Assembly (NCBI GenBank): GCA_027186245.1
Contig: CP114482.1
Location: 22,587,209-22,651,208 of the forward strand
DNA: 64,000 bases
Source of the DNA: Coriaria nepalensis
Taxonomy: Eukaryota; Streptophyta; Magnoliopsida; Cucurbitales; Coriariaceae
Direction: 5' to 3'
This document shows positions 23,244 through 36,546 of this stretch, one piece after another (the first letter of the stretch is position 1; the number at the start of each line of letters is the position of its first letter). The notes under the pieces were generated by a model that had not been told where the DNA came from, did not search any database, and was given only the letters and a program-made list of their open reading frames with translations. A program made the position numbers and the translations under genes.

Positions 23244-24923
23244 CTAAAATTATGCATTGTTCTCTTCAATAGATTAATTACAAGTTACGTAAGAAAATAA
23301 TGTTTGAAGGGCAAAAATTGAATTCGTTCGAATTAATTTAGAATGATTTAATGACTAGAAGTGACTCAATGACATGACTTTAAGGCTAAACTAATGCATT
23401 GTTGCCTTGAATAGATCAACTGCAAGTTATGCACGAAAGTCATGTTTAAGGGCCGAATTTCGTTCGAAGTGATTTATAATGATTTACTGACTAAAAGAGA
23501 CGCAAAAATATGACTTTAAGGCTAAAAAAATGCATAGTTGCCATCAATAGATCAATTGCAAGTTATGCATGAAAGTCGCGTTCTAAATGCAAAAGGAGAA
23601 TTGGTTCGAAGTGCGTTCAAACAATTTAATGATTGAAAAGACTGAGTGATATGCTTTGTAATGCTAAAATTATGCATTGTTGTCTTCAATAGATTAATTA
23701 CAAGTTATGTAAGAAAATAATGCTTGAAGGGCAAAAATAGAATTCGCTCGAATTAATTTAGAATGATTTAATGACTAGAAGGGACTCAATGACATGACTT
23801 TAAGGCTAAACTAACGCATTGTTGCCTTCAATAGATCAACTGCAAGTTACGCACGAAAGTCATGTTTAAAGGCCGAATTTCGTTCGAAGTGATTTAGAAT
23901 GATTTACTGACTAAAAGAGACGCAAAAATATGACTTTAAGGATAAAAAAATGCATAGTTGCCGTCAATAGATCAATTGCAAGTTATGCATGAAAGTCGCG
24001 TTCTAAATGCAAAAAGAGAATTGGTTCGAAGTGCCTTCAAACAATTTAATTATTGAAAAGACTGAGTCATATGCTTTTTAACGCTAAAATAATGCATTGT
24101 TGTCTTCAATAGATTAATTACAAGTTATGTAAGAAAATAATGTTTGAAGGGCAAAAATAGAATTCACTCGAATTAATTTAGAATAATTTGATGACTAGAA
24201 GGGACTCAATGACATGACTTTAAGGCTAAACTAATGCATTGTTGCCTTCAATAGAGCAACTGCAAGTTACGCACGAAAGTCATGTTTAAAGGCCGAATTT
24301 CGTTTGAAGTGATTTAGAATGATTTACTGACTAAAAGAGACGCAAAAATATGACTTTAAGGCTAAAAAAATGCATAGTTGCCATCAATAGATCAATTGCA
24401 AGTTATGCATGAAAGTCGCGTTTTGAATGCAAAAGGAGAATTGGTTCGAAGTGCGTTCAAACAATTTAATGATTGAAAAGACTGAGTGATATGCTTTTTA
24501 ACGCTAAAATAATGCATTGTTGTCTTCAATAGATTAATTACAAGTTTTGTACGAAAATAATTTTTGAAGGGCAAAAATAGAATTCGTTCGAATTAATTTA
24601 GAATGATTTAATGACTAGAAGAGACTCAATGACATGACTTTAAGCCTAAACTAATGCATTGTTGCCTTGAATAGATCAACTGCAAGTTATGCACGAAAGT
24701 CATGTTTAAAGGCCGAATTTCGTTCGAAGTGATTTATAATGATTTACTGACTAAAAGAGATGCAAAAATATGACTTTAAGGCTAAAAAAATGCATAGTTG
24801 CCATCAATAGATCAATTGCAAGTTATGCATGAAAGTCGCATTTTAAATGCAAAAGGAGAATTGGTTCGAAGTGCGTTCAAACAATTTAATGATTGAAAAG
24901 ACTGAGTGATGTGCTTTTCAATG
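23244..24923 (+). repeat. Variable-length HOR, copy 2 (four units)
   Basis: The same marker pair begins at 23244 and 23664. The two later units are of other types: one has GAATTCACTCG and GAATAATTTGATG near 24170-24190, and another has TTTTGTACGAAAATAATTTT near 24545. The copy is one unit shorter than copy 1. Confidence 0.8.
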
Positions 24924-26467
24924 CTAAAATTATGCATTGTTCTCTTCAATAGATTAATTACAAGTTACGTAAGAAAATAATGTTTGAAGGGCAAAAATTG
25001 AATTCGTTCGAATTAATTTAGAATGATTTAATGACTAGAAGTGACTCAATGACATGACTTTAAGGCTAAACTAATGCATTGTTGCCTTGAATAGATCAAC
25101 TGCAAGTTATGCGCGAAAGTCATGTTTAAGGGCTGAATTTCGTTCGAAGTGATTTATAATGATTTACTGACTAAAAGAGACGCAAAAATATGACTTTAAG
25201 GCTAAAAAAATGCATATTTGCCATCAATAGATCAATTGCAAGTTATGCATGAAAGTCGCGTTATAAATGCAAAAGGAGAATTGGTTCGTAGTGCGTTCAA
25301 ACAATTTAATGATTGAAAAGACTGAGTGATATGCTTTTTAATGCTAAAATTATGCATTGTTGTCTTCAATAGATTAATTACAAGTTATGTAAGAAAATAA
25401 TGCTTGAAGGGCAAAAATAGAATTCGCTCGAATTAATTTAGAATGATTTAATGACTAGAAGGGACTCAATGACATGACTTTAAGGCTAAACTAATGCATT
25501 GTTGCCTTCAATAGATCAACTGCAAGTTACACACGAAAGTCATGTTTAAAGGCCGAATTTCGTTTGAAGTGATTTAGAATGATTTACGGACAAAAAGAGA
25601 CGCAAAAATATGACTTTAAGGCTAAAAAAATGCATAGTTGCCATCAATAGATCAATTGCAAGTTATGCATGAAAGTCGCGTTTTAAATGCAAAAGGAGAA
25701 TTGGTTCGAAGTGCGTTCAAACAATTTAATGATTGAAAAGACTGAGTGATATGCTTTTTAAGGCTAAAATTATGCATTGTTGTGTTCAATAGATTAATTA
25801 CAAGTTACGTAAGAAAATAATGTTTGAAGGGCAAAAATAGAATTCGTTCGAATTAATTTAGAATGATTTAATGACTAGAAGAGACTCAATGACATGACTT
25901 TAAGGCTAAACAAATGCATAGTTGCCATCAATAGATAAATTACAAGTTATGCATGAAAGTCGCGTTCTAAATGCAAAAAGAGAATTGGTTCGAAAAGCCT
26001 TCAAACAATTTAATGATTGAAAAGACTGAGTCATATGCTTTTTAACGCTAAAATAATGCATTGTTGTCTTCAATAGATTAATTACAAGTTATGTAAGAAA
26101 ATAATGTTCGAAGGGCAAAAATTGAATTCGTTCGAATTAATTTAGAATGATTTAATGACTAGAAGTGACTCAATGACATGACTTTAAGGCTAAACAAATG
26201 CATTGTTGCCTTCAATAGATCAACTGCAAGTTACGCACGAAAGTCATGTTTAAAGGCTGAATTTCGTTCGAAGTGATTTAGAATGATTTACTGACTAAAA
26301 GAGACGCGAAAATATGACTTTAAGGCTAAAAAATTGCATAGTTGCCATCAATAGATCAATTGCAAGTTATGCATGAAAATCGCATTTTAAATGCAAAAGG
26401 AGAATTGGTTCGAAGTGCGTTCAAAGAATTTAATGATTGAAAAGACTGAGTGATGTGCTTTTTAATG
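24924..26467 (+). repeat. Variable-length HOR, copy 3, with a lost subunit
   Basis: Marker units occur at 24924 and 25344. They are followed by a short 284-bp unit (25764-26047), in which B sequence (CTAAACAAATGCAT, from 25906) passes straight into C (AGTTGCCATCAATAG). The switch lies in the shared AAATGCAT at about 25912-25919. The breakpoint differs from that of the hybrids near 17 kb, so this is an independent event. The matching unit in the next copy (27307) is full length. Confidence 0.85.
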
Positions 26468-27306
26468 CTAAAATTATGCATTGTTCTCTTCAATAGATTA
26501 ATTACAAGTTACGTAAGAAAATAATGTTTGAAGGGCAAAAATTGAATTCGTTCGAATTAATTTAGAATGATTTAATGACTAGAAGTGACTCAATGACATG
26601 ACTTTAAGGCTAAACTAATGCATTGTTGCCTTGAATAGATCAACTGCAAGTTATGCGCGAAAGTCATGTTTAAGGGCCGAATTTTGTACGAAGTGATTTA
26701 TAATGATTTACTGACTAAAAGAGACGCAAAAATATGACTTTAAGGCTAAAAAAATGCATAGTTGCCATCAATAGATCAATTGCAAGTTATGCATGAAAGT
26801 CGCGTTATAAATGCAAAAGGAGAATTGGTTCGAAGTGCGTTCAAACAATTTAATGATTGAAAAGACTGAGTGATATGCTTTTTAATGCTAAAATTATGCA
26901 TTGTTGTCTTCAATAGATTAATTACAAGTTATGTAAGAAAATAATGCTTGAAGGGCAAAAATAGAATTCGCTCGAATTAATTTAGAATGATTTAATGACT
27001 AGAAGGGACTCAATGACATGACTTTAAGGCTAAACTAATGCATTGTTGCCTTCAATAGATCAACTGCAAGTTACGCACGAAAGTCATGTTTAAAGGCCGA
27101 ATTTCGTTTGAAGTGATTTAGAATGATTTACGGACAAAAAGAGACGCAAAAATATGACTTTAAGGCTAAAAAAATGCATAGTTGCCATCAATAGATCAAT
27201 TGCAAGTTATGCATAAAATCGCGTTTTGAATGCAAAAGGAGAATTGGTTCGAAGTGCGTTCAAACAATTTAATGATTGAAAAGACTGAGTGATATGCTTT
27301 TTAATG
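26468..27306 (+). repeat. Variable-length HOR, copy 4 (marker pair)
   Basis: Two units match 24924-25763 (GCGCGAAAGTC, TTATAAATGC, TGCTTGAAGG, GGACAAAAAGAG). The second is 419 bp because of a 1-bp loss in GCATAAAATCGCG near 27213. The following unit at 27307 is the intact counterpart of the shortened unit at 25764. Confidence 0.8.
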
Positions 27307-27726
27307 CTAAAATTATGCATTGTTGTCTTCAATAGATTAATTACAAGTTACGTAAGAAAATAATGTTTGAAGGGCAAAAATAGAATTCGTTCGAATTAAT
27401 TTAGAATGATTTAATGACTAGAAGAGACTCAATGACATGACTTTAAGGCTAAACAAATGCATTGTTGCCTTCAATAGATCAACTGCAAGTTACGCACGAA
27501 AGTCTTATTTAAAGGCCGAATTTCGTTCGAAGTGATTTAGAATGATTTACTGACTGAAAGAGACGCACAAATATGACTTTAAGGCTAAAAAAATGCATAG
27601 TTGCCATCAATAGATCAATTACAAGTTATGCATGAAAGTCACGTTCTAAATGCAAAAAGAGAATTGGTTCGAAGTGCCTTCAAACAATTTAATGATTGAA
27701 AAGACCGAGTCATATGCTTTTTAATG
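27307..27726 (+). repeat. Single 420-bp unit, intact relative of the 25764 unit
   Basis: Subunit A matches the A at 25764 (ATTACAAGTTACGTAAG, AAAAATAGAATTC). B is present in full (GAAAGTCTTATTTAAAGG), unlike in the shortened copy. Confidence 0.75.
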
Positions 27727-28566
27727 CTAAAATGATGCATTGTTGTCTTCAATAGATTAATTACAAGTTATGTAAGAAAATAATGTTTGAAGGGCAAAAA
27801 TTGAATTCGTTCGAATTAATTTAGAATGATTTAATGACTAGAAGTGACTCAATGACATGACTTTAAGGCTAAACTAATGCATTGTTGCCTTGAATAGATC
27901 AACTGCAAGTTATGCACGAAAGTCATGTTTAAAGGCCGAATTTCGTTCGAAGTGATTTATAATGATTTACTGACTAAAAGAGACGCAAAAATATGACTTT
28001 AAGGATAAAAAAATGCATAGTTCCCATCAATAGATCAATTGCAAGTTATGCATGAAAGTCGCGTTTTAAATGCAAAAGGAGAATTGGTTCGAAGTGCGTT
28101 CAAACAATTTAATGATTGAAAAGACTGAGGGATATGCTTTTTAACGCTAAAATAGTGCATTGTTGTCTTCAATAGATTAATTACAAGTTCTGTACGAAAA
28201 TAATTTTTGAGGGGCAAAAATAGAATCCGTTCGAATTAATTTAGAATGATTTAATGACTAGAAGAGACTCAATGACATGACTTTAAGCCTAAACTAATGC
28301 ATTGTTGCCTTCAATAGATAAACTGCAAGTTACGCACGAAAGTCATGTTTAAAGGCTGAATTTCGTTTGAAGTGATTTAGACGGATTTACAGACTAAAAG
28401 AGACGCAAAAATATGACTTTAAGGCTAAAAAAATGCATAGTTGCCATCAATAGATCAATTGCAAGTTATGCATGAGAGTCGCGTTTTAAATGCAAAAAGA
28501 GAATTGGTTCGAAGTGCCTCCAAACAATTTAATGACTGAAAGGACTGAGTCATATGCTTTTTAACG
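27727..28566 (+). repeat. Two-unit block, left copy (flanks the 28.6-34.9 kb HOR)
   Basis: Two units carry rare alleles: TGAGGGATATGC, AAAATAGTGCATTG, GTTCTGTACGAAAATAATTTT, GGGGCAAAAATAGAATCCG and GATTTAGACGG. The same combination returns at 35707-36546, exactly 19 unit lengths (7980 bp) away. The change to GAATCCG removes the EcoRI site of this A subunit. The minus strand here reads open for 60 codons (28035-28217). That opening is a repeat variant and is not treated as a gene. Confidence 0.85.
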
Positions 28567-30666
28567 CTAAAATAATGCATTGTTGTCTTCAATAGATTAA
28601 TTACAAGTTATGTAAGAAAATAATGTTTGAAGGGCAAAAATTGAATATGTTCGAATTAATTTAGAATGATTTAATGACTAGAAGTGACTCAATGACATGA
28701 CTTTAAGGCTAAACAAATGCATTGTTGCCTTCAATAGATCAACTGCAAGTTACGCACGAAAGTCATGTTTAAAGGCCGAATTTCGTTCGAAGTGATTTAG
28801 AATGATTTACTGACAAAAAGAGACGCGAAAATATGACTTTAAGGCTAAAAAAATGCATAGTTGCCATCAATAGATCAATTGCAAGTTATGCATGAAAGTC
28901 GCGTTCTAAATGCAAAAGGAGAATTGGTTCGAAGTGCGTTCAAACAATTTAATGATTGAAAAGACTGAGTGATGTGCTTTTTAGTGCTAAAATTATGCAT
29001 TGTTCTCTTCAATAGATTAATTACAAGTTACGTAAGAAAATAATGTTTGTAGGGCAAAAATAGAATTCGTTCGAATTAATTTAGAATGATTTAATTACTA
29101 GAACAGACTCAATGACATGACTTTAAGGCTAAACAAATGCATTGTCGCCTTCAATAGATCAACTGCAAGTTACGCACGAAAGTCATGTTTCAAGGCCGAA
29201 TTTCGTTCGAAGTGATTTAGAATGATTTACCAACTAAAAGAGAGGCAAATATGTGACTTTAAGGCTAAAAAAATGCATAGTTGCCATCAATAGATCAATT
29301 CCAAGTTATGCATGAAAGTCGCGTTCTAAATGCAAAAAGAGAATCGGTTCGAAGTGCCTTCGAACAATTTAATGATTGAAAAGACTGAGTCATATGCTTT
29401 TTAATGCTAAAATAATGCATTGTTGTCTTCAATAGATTAATTACAAGTTATGTAAGAAAATAATATTTGAAGGGCAAAAATAGAATTCGTCCGAACAAAT
29501 TTATAATGATTTAATGACTAGAAGAGACTCAGTGACATGACTTTAAGGCTAAACAAATGCATTGTTGCCTTCAATAGATCAACTGCAAGTTACGCACGAA
29601 AGTCATGTTTAAAGGCCGAATTTCGTTCGAAGTGATTTAGAATGATTTACTGACTAAAAGAGACGAAAAAATATGACTTTAAGGCTAAAAAAATGCATAG
29701 TTGCCATCAATAGATCAATTGCAAGTTATGCATAAAAGTCGCGTTTTGAATGCAAAAGGAGAATTGGTTCGAAGTGCGTTCAAACAATTTAATGATTGAA
29801 AAGACTGAGTGATATGCTTTTTAATGCTAAAATTATGCATTGTTCTCTTCAATAGATTAATTACAAGTTACGTAAGAAAATAATGTTTCAAGGGAAAAAA
29901 TTGAATTCGTTCGAATTAATTTAGAATGATTTAATGACTAGAAGAGACTCAATGACATGACTTTAAGGCTAAACAAATGCATTGTTGCCTTCAATAGATC
30001 AACTGCAAGTTACGCACAAAAGTCATGTTTAAAGGCCGAATTTCGTTCGAAGTGATTTAGAATGATTTACTGACTAAAAGAGACGCGAAAATATGACTTT
30101 AAGGCTAAAAAAATGCATAGTTGCCATCAATAGATCAATTGCAAGTTATGCATGAAAGTCGCGTTTTAAATGCACAAGGAGAATTGGTTCGAAGTGCGTT
30201 CAAACAATTTAATGATTGAAAAGACTGAGTGATGTGCTTTTTAATGCTAAAATTATGCATTGTTCTCTTCAATAGATTAATTACAAGTTACGTAAGAAAA
30301 TAATGTTTGTAGGGCAAAAATAGAATTCGTTCGAATTAATTTAGAATGATTTAATTACTAGAACAGACTCAATGACATGACTTTAAGGCTAAACAAATGC
30401 ATTGTCGCCTTCAATAGATCAACTGCAAGTTACGCACGAAAGTCATGTTTCAAGGCCGAATTTCGTTCGAAGTGATTTAGAATGATTTACCAACTAAAAG
30501 AGAGGCAAATATATGACTTTAAGGCTAAAAAAATGCATAGTTGCCATCAATAGATCAATTACAAGTTATGCATGAAAGTCGCGTTCTAAATGCAAAAAGA
30601 GAATTGGTTCGAAGTGCCTTCGAACAATTTAATGATTGAAAAGACTGAGTCATATGCTTTTTAATG
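28567..30666 (+). repeat. Pentamer HOR (2100 bp), copy 1
   Basis: Units start at 28567, 28987, 29407, 29827 and 30247. Markers recur at exactly 2100 bp: GACTAGAACAGAC with ATTGTCGCC and ACCAACTAAAAGAGAGG in the second and fifth units; GAATATGTTCG (EcoRI lost) in the first; TTTCAAGGGAAAAAATTG in the fourth. The third unit (GTCCGAACAAATTTATAATG) differs most from its counterparts, so this is the most diverged copy of the three. Confidence 0.88.
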
Positions 30667-32766
30667 CTAAAATAATGCATTGTATTCTTCAATAGATTAA
30701 TTACAAGTTATGTATGAAAACAATGTTTGAAGGGCGAAAATAGAATATGTTCGAATTAATTTAGAATGATTTAATGACTAGAAGTGACTCAATGACATGA
30801 CTTTAAGGCTAAACAAATGCATTGTTGCCTTCAATAGATCAACTGCAAGTTACGCACGAAAGTCATGTTTAAAGGCCGAATTTCGTTCGAAGTGATTTAG
30901 AATGATTTACTGACAAAAAGAGACGCGAAAATATGACTTTAAGGCTAAAAAAATGCATAGTTGCCATCAATAGATCAATTGCAAGTTATGCATGAAAGTC
31001 GCGTTCTAAATGCAAAAGGAGAATTGGTTCGAAGTGCGTTCAAACAATTTAATGATTGAAAAGACTGAGTGATGTGCTTTTTAATGCTAAAATTATGCAT
31101 TGTTCTCTTCAATAGATTAATTACAAGTTACGCAAGAAAATAATGTTTGTAGGGCAAAAATAGAATTCGTTCGAATTAATTTAGAATGATTTAATTACTA
31201 GAACAGACTCAATGACATGACTTTAAGGCTAAACAAATGCATTGTCGCCTTCAATAGATCAACTGCAAGTTACGCACGAAAGTCATGTTTCAAGGCCGAA
31301 TTTCGTTCGAAGTGATTTAGAATGATTTACCAACTAAAAGAGAGGCAAATATATGACTTTAAGGCTAAAAAAATGCATAGTTGCCATCAATAGATCAATT
31401 CCAAGTTATGCATGAAAGTCGCGTTCTAAATGCAAAAAGAGAATTGGTTCGAAGTGCCTTCGAACAATTCAATGATTGAAAAGACTGAGTCATATGCTTT
31501 TTAATGCTAAAATAATGCATTGTTGTCTTCAATAGATTAATTACAAGTTATGTATGAAAACAATGTTTGAAGGGCGAAAATAGAATTCGTTCGAATTAAT
31601 TTAGAATGATTTAATGACTAGAAGAGACTCAATGACATGACTTTAAGGCTAAACAAATGCATTGTTGCCTTCAATAGATCAACTGCAAGTTATGCACGAA
31701 AGTCATATTTAAAGGCCGAATTTCGTTCGGAGTGATTTTGAATGATTTACTGACAAAAAGAGATGGAAAAATATGACTTTAAGGCTAAAAAAATGCATAG
31801 TTGCCATCAATAGATCAATTGCAAGTTATGCATAAAAGTCGCGTTTTGAATGCAAAAGGAGAATTGGTTCGAAGTGCGTTCAAACAATTTAATGATTGAA
31901 AAGACTGAGTGATATGCTTTTTAATGCTAAAATTATGCATTGTTCTCTTCAATAGATTAATTACAAGTTACGTAAGAAAATAATGTTTCAAGGGAAAAAA
32001 TTGAATTCGTTCGAATTAATTTAGAATGATTTAATGACTAGAAGAGACTCAATGACATGACTTTAAGGCTAAACAAATGCATTGTTGCCTTCAATAGATC
32101 AACTGCAAGTTACGCACAAAAGTCATGTTTAAAGGCCGAATTTCGTTCGAAGTGATTTAGAATGATTTACTGACTAAAAGAGACGCGAAAATATGACTTT
32201 AAGGCTAAAAAAATGCATAGTTGCCATCAATAGATCAATTGCAAGTTATGCATGAAAGTCGCGTTTTAAATGCAAAAGGAGAATTGGTTCGAAGTGCGTT
32301 CAAACAATTTAATGATTGAAAAGACTGAGTGATGTGCTTTTTAATGCTAAAATTATGCATTGTTCTCTTCAATAGATTAATTACAAGTTACGTAAGAAAA
32401 TAATGTTTGTAGGGCAAAAATAGAATTCGTTCGAATTAATTTAGAATGATTTAATTACTAGAACAGACTCAATGACATGACTTTAAGGCTAAACAAATGC
32501 ATTGTCGCCTTCAATAGATCAACTGCAAGTTACGCACGAAAGTCATGTTTCAAGGCCGAATTTCGTTCGAAGTGATTTAGAATGATTTACCAACTAAAAG
32601 AGAGGCAAATATATGACTTTAAGGCTAAAAAAATGCATAGTTGCCATCAATAGATCAATTACAAGTTATGCATGAAAGTCGCGTTCTAAATGCAAAAAGA
32701 GAATTGGTTCGAAGTGCCTTCGAACAATTTAATGATTGAAAAGACTGAGTCATATGCTTTTTAATG
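30667..32766 (+). repeat. Pentamer HOR (2100 bp), copy 2
   Basis: This copy is very close to copy 3. TGTATTCTTC with CAATGTTTGAAGGGCG marks the first unit, and GTCATATTTAAAGG with GTGATTTTGAATG the third. In copy 2 the third unit has GAGATGGAAAAATATG, where copy 3 has GAGACGCAAAAATATG. Confidence 0.9.
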
Positions 32767-34866
32767 CTAAAATAATGCATTGTATTCTTCAATAGATTAA
32801 TTACAAGTTATGTATGAAAACAATGTTTGAAGGGCGAAAATAGAATATGTTCGAATTAATTTAGAATGATTTAATGACTAGAAGTGACTCAATGACATGA
32901 CTTTAAGGCTAAACAAATGCATTGTTGCCTTCAATAGATCAACTGCAAGTTACGCACGAAAGTCATGTTTAAAGGCCGAATTTCGTTCGAAGTGATTTAG
33001 AATGATTTACTGACAAAAAGAGACGCGAAAATATGACTTTAAGGCTAAAAAAATGCATAGTTGCCATCAATAGATCAATTGCAAGTTATGCATGAAAGTC
33101 GCGTTCTAAATGCAAAAGGAGAATTGGTTCGAAGTGCGTTCAAACAATTTAATGATTGAAAAGACTGAGTGATGTGCTTTTTAATGCTAAAATTATGCAT
33201 TGTTCTCTTCAATAGATTAATTACAAGTTACGTAAGAAAATAATGTTTGTAGGGCAAAAATAGAATTCGTTCGAATTAATTTAGAATGATTTAATTACTA
33301 GAACAGACTCAATGACATGACTTTAAGGCTAAACAAATGCATTGTCGCCTTCAATAGATCAACTGCAAGTTACGCACGAAAGTCATGTTTCAAGGCCGAA
33401 TTTCGTTCGAAGTGATTTAGAATGATTTACCAACTAAAAGAGAGGCAAATATATGACTTTAAGGCTAAAAAAATGCATAGTTGCCATCAATAGATCAATT
33501 CCAAGTTATGCATGAAAGTCGCGTTCTAAATGCAAAAAGAGAATTGGTTCGAAGTGCCTTCGAACAATTCAATGATTGAAAAGACTGAGTCATATGCTTT
33601 TTAATGCTAAAATAATGCATTGTTGTCTTCAATAGATTAATTACAAGTTATGTATGAAAATAATGTTTGAAAGGCGAAAATAGAATTCGTTCGAATTAAT
33701 TTAGAATGATTTAATGACTAGAAGAGACTCAATGACATGACTTTAAGGCTAAACAAATGCATTGTTGCCTTCAATAGATCAACTTCAAGTTATGCACGAA
33801 AGTCATATTTAAAGGCCGAATTTCGTTCGAAGTGATTTTGAATGATTTACTGACAAAAAGAGACGCAAAAATATGACTTTAAGGCTAAAAAAATGCATAG
33901 TTGCCATCAATAGATCAATTGCAAATTATGCATAAAAGTCGCGTTTTGAATGCAAAAGGAGAATTGGTTCGAAGTGCGTTCAAACAATTTAATGATTGAA
34001 AAGACTGAGTGATATGCTTTTTAATGCTAAAATTATGCATTGTTCTCTTCAATAGATTAATTACAAGTTACGTAAGAAAATAATGTTTCAAGGGAAAAAA
34101 TTGAATTCGTTCGAATTAATTTAGAATGATTTAATGACTAGAAGAGACTCAATGACATGACTTTAAGGCTAAACAAATGCATTGTTGCCTTCAATAGATC
34201 AACTGCAAGTTACGCACAAAAGTCATGTTTAAAGGCCGAATTTCGTTCGAAGTGATTTAGAATGATTTACTGACTAAAAGAGACGCGAAAATATGACTTT
34301 AAGGCTAAAAAAATGCATAGTTGCCATCAATATATCAATTGCAAGTTATGCATGAAAGTCGCGTTTTAAATGCAAAAGGAGAATTGGTTCGAAGTGCGTT
34401 CAAACAATTTAATGATTGAAAAGACTGAGTGATGTGCTTTTTAATGCTAAAATTATGCATTGTTCTCTTCAATAGATTAATTACAAGTTACGTAAGAAAA
34501 TAATGTTTGTAGGGCAAAAATAGAATTCGTTCGAATTAATTTAGAATGATTTAATTACTAGAACAGACTCAATGACATGACTTTAAGGCTAAACAAATGC
34601 ATTGTCGCCTTCAATAGATCAACTGCAAGTTACGCACGAAAGTCATGTTTCAAGGCCGAATTTCGTTCGAAGTGATTTAGAATGATTTACCAACTAAAAG
34701 AGAGGCAAATATATGACTTTAAGGCTAAAAAAATGCATAGTTGCCATCAATAGATCAATTACAAGTTATGCATGAAAGTCGCGTTCTAAATGCAAAAAGA
34801 GAATTGGTTCGAAGTGCCTTCGAACAATTTAATGATTGAAAAGACTGAGTCATATGCTTTTTAATG
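32767..34866 (+). repeat. Pentamer HOR (2100 bp), copy 3
   Basis: The same five units in order. Private changes include AACTTCAAG near 33782, GCAAATTATGC near 33922 and ATATATCAATTGC near 34331. Downstream (34867) the series jumps to a unit of the third type (GTCATATTTAAAGG, GAGATGGAAAAATATG) and stops. Confidence 0.9.
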
Positions 34867-35706
34867 CTAAAATAATGCATTGTTGTCTTCAATAGATTAA
34901 TTACAAGTTATGTATGAAAACAATGTTTGAAGGGCGAAAATAGAATTCGTTCGAATTAATTTAGAATGATTTAATGACTAGAAGAGACTCAATGACATGA
35001 CTTTAAGGCTAAACAAATGCATTGTTGCCTTCAATAGATCAACTGCAAGTTATGCACGAAAGTCATATTTAAAGGCCGAATTTCGTTCGGAGTGATTTTG
35101 AATGATTTACTGACAAAAAGAGATGGAAAAATATGACTTTAAGGCTAAAAAAATGCATAGTTGCCATCAATAGATCAATTGCAAGTTATGCATAAAAGTC
35201 GCGTTTTGAATGCAAAAGGAGAATTGGTTCGAAGTGCGTTCAAACAATTTAATGATTGAAAAGACTGAGTGATATGCTTTTTAATGCTAAAATTATGCAT
35301 TGTTGTCTTCAATAGATTAATTACAAGTTACGTAAGAAAATAATGTTTGAAGGGCGCAAATAGAATTCGTTCGAATTAATTTAGAATGATTTAATGACTA
35401 GAAGAGACTCAATGACATGACTTTAAGGCTAAACAAATGCATTGTTGCCTTCAATAGATCAACTGCAAGTTACGCACAAAAGTCATGTTTAAAGGCCGAA
35501 TTTCGTTCGAAGTGATTTAGAATGATTTACTGACTAAAAGAGACGCGAAAATATGACTTTAAGGCTAAAAAAATGCATAGTTGCCATCAATAGATCAATT
35601 GCAAGTTATGCATGAAAGTCGCGTTTTAAATGCAAAAGGAGAATTGGTTCGAAGTGCGTTCAAACAATTTAATGATTGAAAAGACTGAGGGATATGCTTT
35701 TTAACG
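34867..35706 (+). repeat. Right end of the pentamer HOR
   Basis: The unit at 34867 is a copy of the pentamer's third unit placed where a first unit is expected, so two units were skipped. The unit at 35287 (GGGCGCAAATAG) leads into the C+A stretch at about 35571-35848, which is duplicated 420 bp on. The minus-strand opening at 35595-35777 is one of the copies of the non-coding 60-codon stretch. Confidence 0.78.
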
Positions 35707-36546
35707 CTAAAATAGTGCATTGTTGTCTTCAATAGATTAATTACAAGTTCTGTACGAAAATAATTTTTGAGGGGCAAAAATAGAATCCGTTCGAATTAAT
35801 TTAGAATGATTTGATGACTAGAAGAGACTCAATGACATGACTTTAAGGCTAAACTAATGCATTGTTGCCTTGAATAGATCAACTGCAAGTTATGCACGAA
35901 AGTCATGTTTAAAGGCCGAATTTCGTTCGAAGTGATTTAGAATGATTTACTGACTAAAAGAGACGCGAAAATATGACTTTAAGGATAAAAAAATGCATAG
36001 TTGCCATCAATAGATCAATTGCAAGTTATGCATGAAAGTCGCGTTTTAAATGCAAAAGGAGAATTGGTTCGAAGTGCGTTCAAACAATTTAATGATTGAA
36101 AAGACTGAGGGATATGCTTTTTAACGCTAAAATAGTGCATTGTTGTCTTCAATAGATTAATTACAAGTTCTGTACGAAAATAATTTTTGAGGGGCAAAAA
36201 TAGAATCCGTTCGAATTAATTTAGAATGATTTAATGACTAGAAGAGACTCAATGACATGACTTTAAGCCTAAACTAATGCATTGTTGCCTTCAATAGATA
36301 AACTGCAAGTTACGCACGAAAGTCATGTTTAAAGGCTGAATTTCGTTTGAAGTGATTTAGACGGATTTACTGACTAAAAGAGACGCAAAAATATGACTTT
36401 CAGGCTAAAAAAATGCATAGTTGCCATCAATAGATCAATTGCAAGTTATGCATAAAAGTCGCGTTTTGAATGCAAAAGGAGAATTGGTTCGAAGTGCGTT
36501 CAAACAATTTAATGATTGAAAAGACTGAGTCGTATGCTTTTTAATG
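35707..36546 (+). repeat. Two-unit block, right copy
   Basis: This is the counterpart of 27727-28566, with the same rare alleles (TTCTGTACG, GAATCCG, GATTTAGACGG, ATAGATAAACTGC). Part of it is also tandemly duplicated over 420 bp (about 35571-35848 against 35991-36268). Together with the left copy it brackets the pentamer HOR. Confidence 0.85.

Noticed and set aside
24392..24574. Minus-strand openings of 60-64 codons at 24392, 28035, 35595, 36015 and 60706 as genes
   Set aside because: They all fall at the same place of the 420-bp unit (C into the next A) and are open only because variant alleles remove stop codons. Related units have stops there. There is no ribosome-binding or promoter context, no recognisable domain and no constraint on reading frame.
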